From the NCBI GenBank assembly GCA_963691655.1, contig OY829326.1:12574878-12638877 (forward strand): DNA of 64,000 bases, written 5' to 3'. How positions within the stretch are numbered: the stretch's first letter is position 1; each line of letters opens with the position of its first letter. Source of the stretch: Toxonevra muliebris (lineage: Eukaryota > Arthropoda > Insecta > Diptera > Pallopteridae). The notes beneath the pieces are model-generated. The model saw nothing but the letters and a program-made list of their open reading frames with translations, was not told where the DNA came from and made no database searches. The translations under genes were made by a program, and so were the position numbers. Of the stretch, positions 59,785-64,000 are shown one piece after another.

Positions 59785-60500
59785 GCAACGTTGCTGTTGC
59801 TGCTGCTGCTGCCTGCAATTGACAAAATAATCACTTTTGAAATGTTATCTCTCAGAGATACACGACATAGCGTATTTACAATACTATCTTACACATACAT
59901 TCCTTTGTTGTTGCTGTTGTTATTGCTGTAGTAGTAGTAGTTTTTTTTTAATCATAAAAATATTTTTTCCCGCCTAAAGTTTTATACTATGTGGTTGCTT
60001 GCTGGCTATTAGCAACATTTTCTCATGCTACATTGTTGTGTTGTGGAACGTAGTTATAACAACATAACTCTTGTGTAGCAAGCAGCAGCACCAGCAGCAC
60101 TTGTTTCAGCAACATCTTCATCTGTTCTGTTGTTGTTGTTGTTGTTGTTACACACAGCTGCAGCATCCAATGAATGTTGCAAATGTGCTTTGTGTTTCGT
60201 GCGGGTATGCGTAAATTCTTCTTCTGATTCGGCTACTTCGGTAACGACTTCTATTACATTAACTTCCTCTTCGTACGTCTGCTCTTCACCTTCCTCTTCA
60301 TATTGTTCTATTACTTCTCTGTCATTCTCATTCGGTTTCTTCTTATTTATGTTGCTTGCTGTTTGGCTCGTGCGGTATTTACTGCACATGGCATGTTGCC
60401 GCATTTGTACATTACAACAGCAATAACAGCAGCAACAGCAATGGCAACTCACGTTTTTGTATCGAAACTTTGTTGTTGTTGCTGCTGTTGCCTTTTGGGC
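59785..60500. repeat. Cluster of GTT/GCT (opa-type) triplet runs
   Basis: Triplet tracts lie at 59790-59812, 59904-59941, 60078-60102, 60128-60150, 60415-60448 and 60470-60492. Such tracts are common around developmental gene promoters of flies. Confidence 0.75.
60054..60410 (-). CDS. Possible acidic coding exon, function unknown
   Basis: An open frame from an ATG at about 60410 (MRQHAMCSKYRTSQ) contains an acidic middle (REVIEQYEEEGEEQTYEEEV), then EVVTEVAESEEEF, a run of seven Asn and an Ala-rich end. The Glu-rich middle is not encoded by a triplet run and looks more like real coding DNA than its surroundings; the Asn run is. I recognise no domain. It could be an exon of an unknown gene or a chance frame in purine-rich DNA. 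Confidence 0.25.
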   Translation of the reverse strand, partial: VQMRQHAMCSKYRTSQTASNINKKKPNENDREVIEQYEEEGEEQTYEEEVNVIEVVTEVAESEEEFTHTRTKHKAHLQHSLDAAAVCNNNNNNNRTDEDVAETSAAGAAACYTRVMLL

Positions 60501-60820
60501 TTAACAAGTTGCTTTTGTTGCTTACATACTTACTTTCTTACTTGCTCGCTCTCCATATTGCTCCATAGAGCCTCAGCTCACCGCCCACTTCCATCTCTCA
60601 CATCTCCCATCTCCACTTTTCATACCCATATAAAGTTTGAATTTTCTACTGTGTTTTGTTTTTGGCTTTTCATATGATTTTGTTTTCATTTCATTTTCTG
60701 TGTGTGTGCGATTTTTCTGTGTGATGTTTACGCGAATCTCTTTTGCGAATTTCAATTCAGTCTTGGTTTGTTGTCGATTGCGGGTGGTTCAGTCATTCAG
60801 ACAGTCAGGCAGTCACTTCG

Positions 60821-60900
60821 AATAGATATAGTGCGGATCCGTTTGAAAAGTTCGGCTCCACATCAGTCAGTCAGCCAGTTTGATTCCAAGAGATTACGTT
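60821..60900 (+). promoter_or_regulatory. Candidate core promoter
   Basis: An initiator-like ATCAGT lies at 60862-60867 in a CAGTCAGTCAG run. A weak GATATA lies about 35 bp upstream and a partial AGATT lies near +27. The surrounding sequence has more CpG than the spacer. No gene body is visible, so this is inference. Confidence 0.35.
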
Positions 60901-61322
60901 ACCGTTCGTTCTATTCTCGCGTTTCGAGAGTCTGTTTGCGCTTGAGATTACCGGCAATTTTTTGTTTTGTTGCGCGCTGAGTTTTTATTGTTGCTGCAGT
61001 ATATATACATTTGAGTTTATGGAAGTGTGAGCGTGTGTATGTGCGAGTGCAAATGTGTTTAAAAGCACGGAAAAGGAAGTAAAATTTGTTGTTACCATTA
61101 TTATTTTGATCGGAAGTGAAGAGTTTAAAGTAGCGGATAATTATTTGGAAAACAAAAAGTGTATTGTTTGGAAAAAAGAAAAGTGAAAACTTAATTGCAA
61201 AATAAAAAAATTCATACTTTTAATAAAATATAAATACATAGTCGAAACAATATTAAACCAATTTTTATGAAATTGTGCAACATTTTTATGTAAAGCTGAG
61301 GTTAAGCATAGCACTTTAAAAG
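60865..61322 (+). other. Candidate 5' untranslated exon
   Basis: From the putative initiator the sequence runs without a long ORF to CTTTAAAAG at 61322, followed by the donor-like GTTAGTAA. Fly genes with long first introns often begin this way. The coding exons would lie beyond the window. Confidence 0.3.
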
Positions 61323-64000
61323 GTTAGTAAAACTTGTAAAGAAGTAATTTGGTTTATCTACCTCTTTCACCTTGAGAACTACTAGAAAAACTCTCAAAAT
61401 TTTAAAATGATTCCTGATAACTTTAAATTTGCAGTAAAATAATATTCATTATTTTAATTTGCACATCCTTGTTAAATAAATTCTGCTTCAGTCAACAATT
61501 CCCCCATTTCCCCTGTTGTCAATATAATTCTAAGGCACAGTGTGGCAAAATTCTCAAAACAATACGATTTTCAAGATCTTTTTGGTGATCAAATAAAAAA
61601 AAAAATTGATTTATTATTATGTTTGGGGATGTGCAGAACTCAGATTCTATATTACCGATTTCACTTTACGCGCCAATACCCAATAAAATCAACCATTTTT
61701 GAGTTTTTTGGACCTGCTGCTTCGAAACGTATGCAGTAAATTGTTTGCATTGTGCTGACTATGCGAAACTCAAAAAATCACCACTAGAGGAGAGTTTTTG
61801 TTACTTTAGTTTTACTTAAGACAATTCTATAATTTTCTCACCATTAAATACGATTCTTTGATGGAAAGCGTAAGTCTTAACTGCAAATTCCGAAATCTAA
61901 TATTAACAGACCAGACTCCAAGATTTTTGTTTTTGCTAGAATAATTTTTGTTTTTTGGTACTTTTTAGTTAAGAAGTAATAAAATATAGTATGTTGGTCA
62001 ATTGCCAAGCTGTCTTATTTGGCGTCGTATTTGTCATAAAATTTCTCATTTTTCATACAAACTTATATAACAGCATGTAAATTGAACATATACAGGTATA
62101 TTTCAATAATTCCGAAAAATAACGCTAGTAAATATCTCCTCTGCTAGTAAAAAACAAATGCATTAACATTAAATTTTTATAAGCTCTGATATAAAAATTT
62201 TTAGCACTAAAAAAGGGAAGTTAGCTACGAATTAGTACTTGAAATTTGTTCCTATTGAGTGTTTTGTCATACTGTAGTCAAATATGCCTCAAAAAAAAGA
62301 AACAAGCTTATTCTCCCTAAACGAAACTGCCAACCAGCAAACCAGCTTATTTTATTTAAAAAAAATTTATATTTTTTGTATTATTTCTTTTGCGTTGTTT
62401 TACATCCCTGAGGGTAATGAAAATAATACATTTTTAATTTTGCTTAATTGAAAAAACGAAAAATAAAATAGCATAAAATCAAAGAGGGAAAAATCGGTAA
62501 TAGAGATAAATGAAAAACTCTTACCTTTATTTAGAATACATATTTACATATAGCAAATGGATGCTTTTTGAATATTTTTTAGTAATTTGCTATCCGATAG
62601 ACAAACAAGCAATTAGAGTAAATACACGGATGCAGTGGTGGATTCAAAGGATATAGGTAAGTATTTGAAGATTAATTCATTTTGGCCCGGTACTAGATGC
62701 CATGATCCAATTTTGAAAATTTTCAAAACACAAGTAGTAGTAGCTTACCTCGAGAAAATAAGGCGACCAGGTGTAAAAAAATAAAAAATATTTCTACGCC
62801 ACACCATGAGCAATAAGTATTCCCTGAGATCAAATGTATGTAAAGTTAAAGACAGCGAAATGTGGAAAATATGAATTTTTGTTTAATTTTACCTATTGCT
62901 CCCTATGTTTTTTTTACAAAAGTTTGGCCAGCGGTAGTCCCTTTAAAATATATTAAAAAACTGTGAAATTACATCAAGTTTGGTATTTTATTTAGACGAA
63001 TTTCTCATTTCAAATGCGAAATAATTAATTTTACTATTTTTTGTTGATTTTTGAACCTCATTCGAAAATACGATGTTTGTTTACCTGGCATTTAAGTTAG
63101 GTGAAATACAATATTTGTAGATTAGTCAGTGTATATAGAATTGTTAAACAGTGATTACTTTCAGAAAAAAATGTATAAATGTATTTTTGTCAAATTTTCA
63201 AAAATACGATTAGTTATAATACGAAATAGGTTAAGGAATTATGACTAAAGGAAAAAGTTAAGATTCTCCAAGTTTTGAATTTTTTTTTTTGATACTAATA
63301 TAAATAAATACCAGTTTGTTTTAACAGAATTCATTAATCCATTTTTTTTTTTATTTCTGAGATGAAGTTAGTTTATGCAATGTATGGTGCGTTACGAGAA
63401 CCCATAAAACTTAAAAAGTCAACATATTGATACATAGATTATTACACGTTTCAACTGAATCAAAAATCTAATTTATTATGTTGAATTTATTAAATTGGAC
63501 TTAGTGATTTCTGCTTGAACGACGACGAAATGTAAACTATTTAGCAGTAGCAAAATTTTCATAACAGCGACAAGTAAAATTTAAATTTCAGTTGCACTAG
63601 AATGTAGCGCACTCATATATGAAAGAGTAAAGTTAAAATAATTTTCAATTATATATTTTATTTTTGTATTATACCTATGTGTTTAATTTTATTGTGGAAC
63701 TTTTTGTTTGTAAAGCAAATACACAATTTTAATTAATTTTAAAAAGTATTTAATTTGTTAGAGTAACTGGCGTTGATACAGCACAATAATTAAATTTAAA
63801 GTTATTGAATATAAAATAAATTACGATAATTTCATTGCGGATACTTTTGCAATACATAAGCACATATACGATAGAATTTCTAAAAATCGGCTGTATTTTT
63901 TATTATCTTAAAAATGGCACACACCGTCCCAAAAGCTATTGTAAAATAGAGTCTTCTATGTTATTGCCTTCGCCGAGATTTCAGCTTTGAAGAGGTCCCG
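61323..64000. other. Non-coding to window end
   Basis: AT-rich DNA without a supportable gene, possibly a first intron. A CAGTGTGGCAAA phrase at 61538 resembles a hAT end, but no matching right end follows. The block at about 62000-62080 matches 52524-52612. Confidence 0.4.

Noticed and set aside
61538..61555. hAT terminal repeat (CAGTGTGGCAAA)
   Set aside because: No matching inverted end or 8-bp duplication was found to the right within the window.
1..64000. CRISPR arrays, prokaryotic operons, rRNA genes
   Set aside because: None is present; the window is eukaryotic nuclear DNA with spliced genes.

Overview
The window is AT-rich eukaryotic nuclear DNA from a higher (brachyceran) dipteran. 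A tephritid-type fruit fly is my best guess, but the species cannot be fixed from sequence alone. The evidence is short introns with fly-type GT/AG sites, a ribosomal protein L23a with the long Ala/Lys/Pro N-terminal extension known from Drosophila, a tandem pair of hoepel (OCA2-like) genes, CAA/CAG triplet runs, ATGTATGT/TACATA-rich spacers, and several Tc1/mariner, hAT and LINE remnants. Many ORFs in the window are fragments, so I rebuilt the spliced genes by hand from splice sites and reading phase.

The left third (0.8-22.5 kb) is gene-dense, with every gene on the minus strand. It holds a Golgi polypeptide GalNAc-transferase (787-2898, 3 exons), mitochondrial ribosomal protein mS35 (7262-8314, 2 exons), a small split transcript carrying two box C/D snoRNAs (about 10200-10809), RpL23A (11041-12396, 4 exons), a Rab34/Rab36-like GTPase (16821-19770, 6 exons, ending in a CXC prenylation motif) and an axonemal dynein intermediate chain resembling DNAI4/WDR78 (20369-22483, 4 exons). 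The last two are both cilium-related by family and lie about 0.6 kb apart.

The middle (22.5-42.4 kb) has no host gene I can support. It carries tRNA-headed SINE-like repeats, a LINE reverse transcriptase/RNase H fragment, a broken DD37D mariner-like transposon, a decayed second Tc1/mariner element and diffuse repeats.

At 42.5-47.4 kb two intron-less hoepel/P-protein-like transporters lie in tandem on the plus strand. They are followed at 48.6-49.9 kb by a second copy of the DD37D element. Its ORF is full length but has Asn in place of the third catalytic Asp. The rest (50-64 kb) is mostly non-coding: a SINE, a non-autonomous hAT element with a perfect 8-bp target duplication inside an older LINE fragment, triplet-rich DNA, and at 60.8-61.3 kb a plausible promoter and 5' exon of a gene that would continue beyond the window.

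I found no convincing new biological system. The observations most worth checking are the snoRNA host transcript with a duplicated 28S guide, the reciprocal damage in the two DD37D copies, the datable hAT-in-LINE nesting, and the SINE family whose members have different tRNA-like heads.
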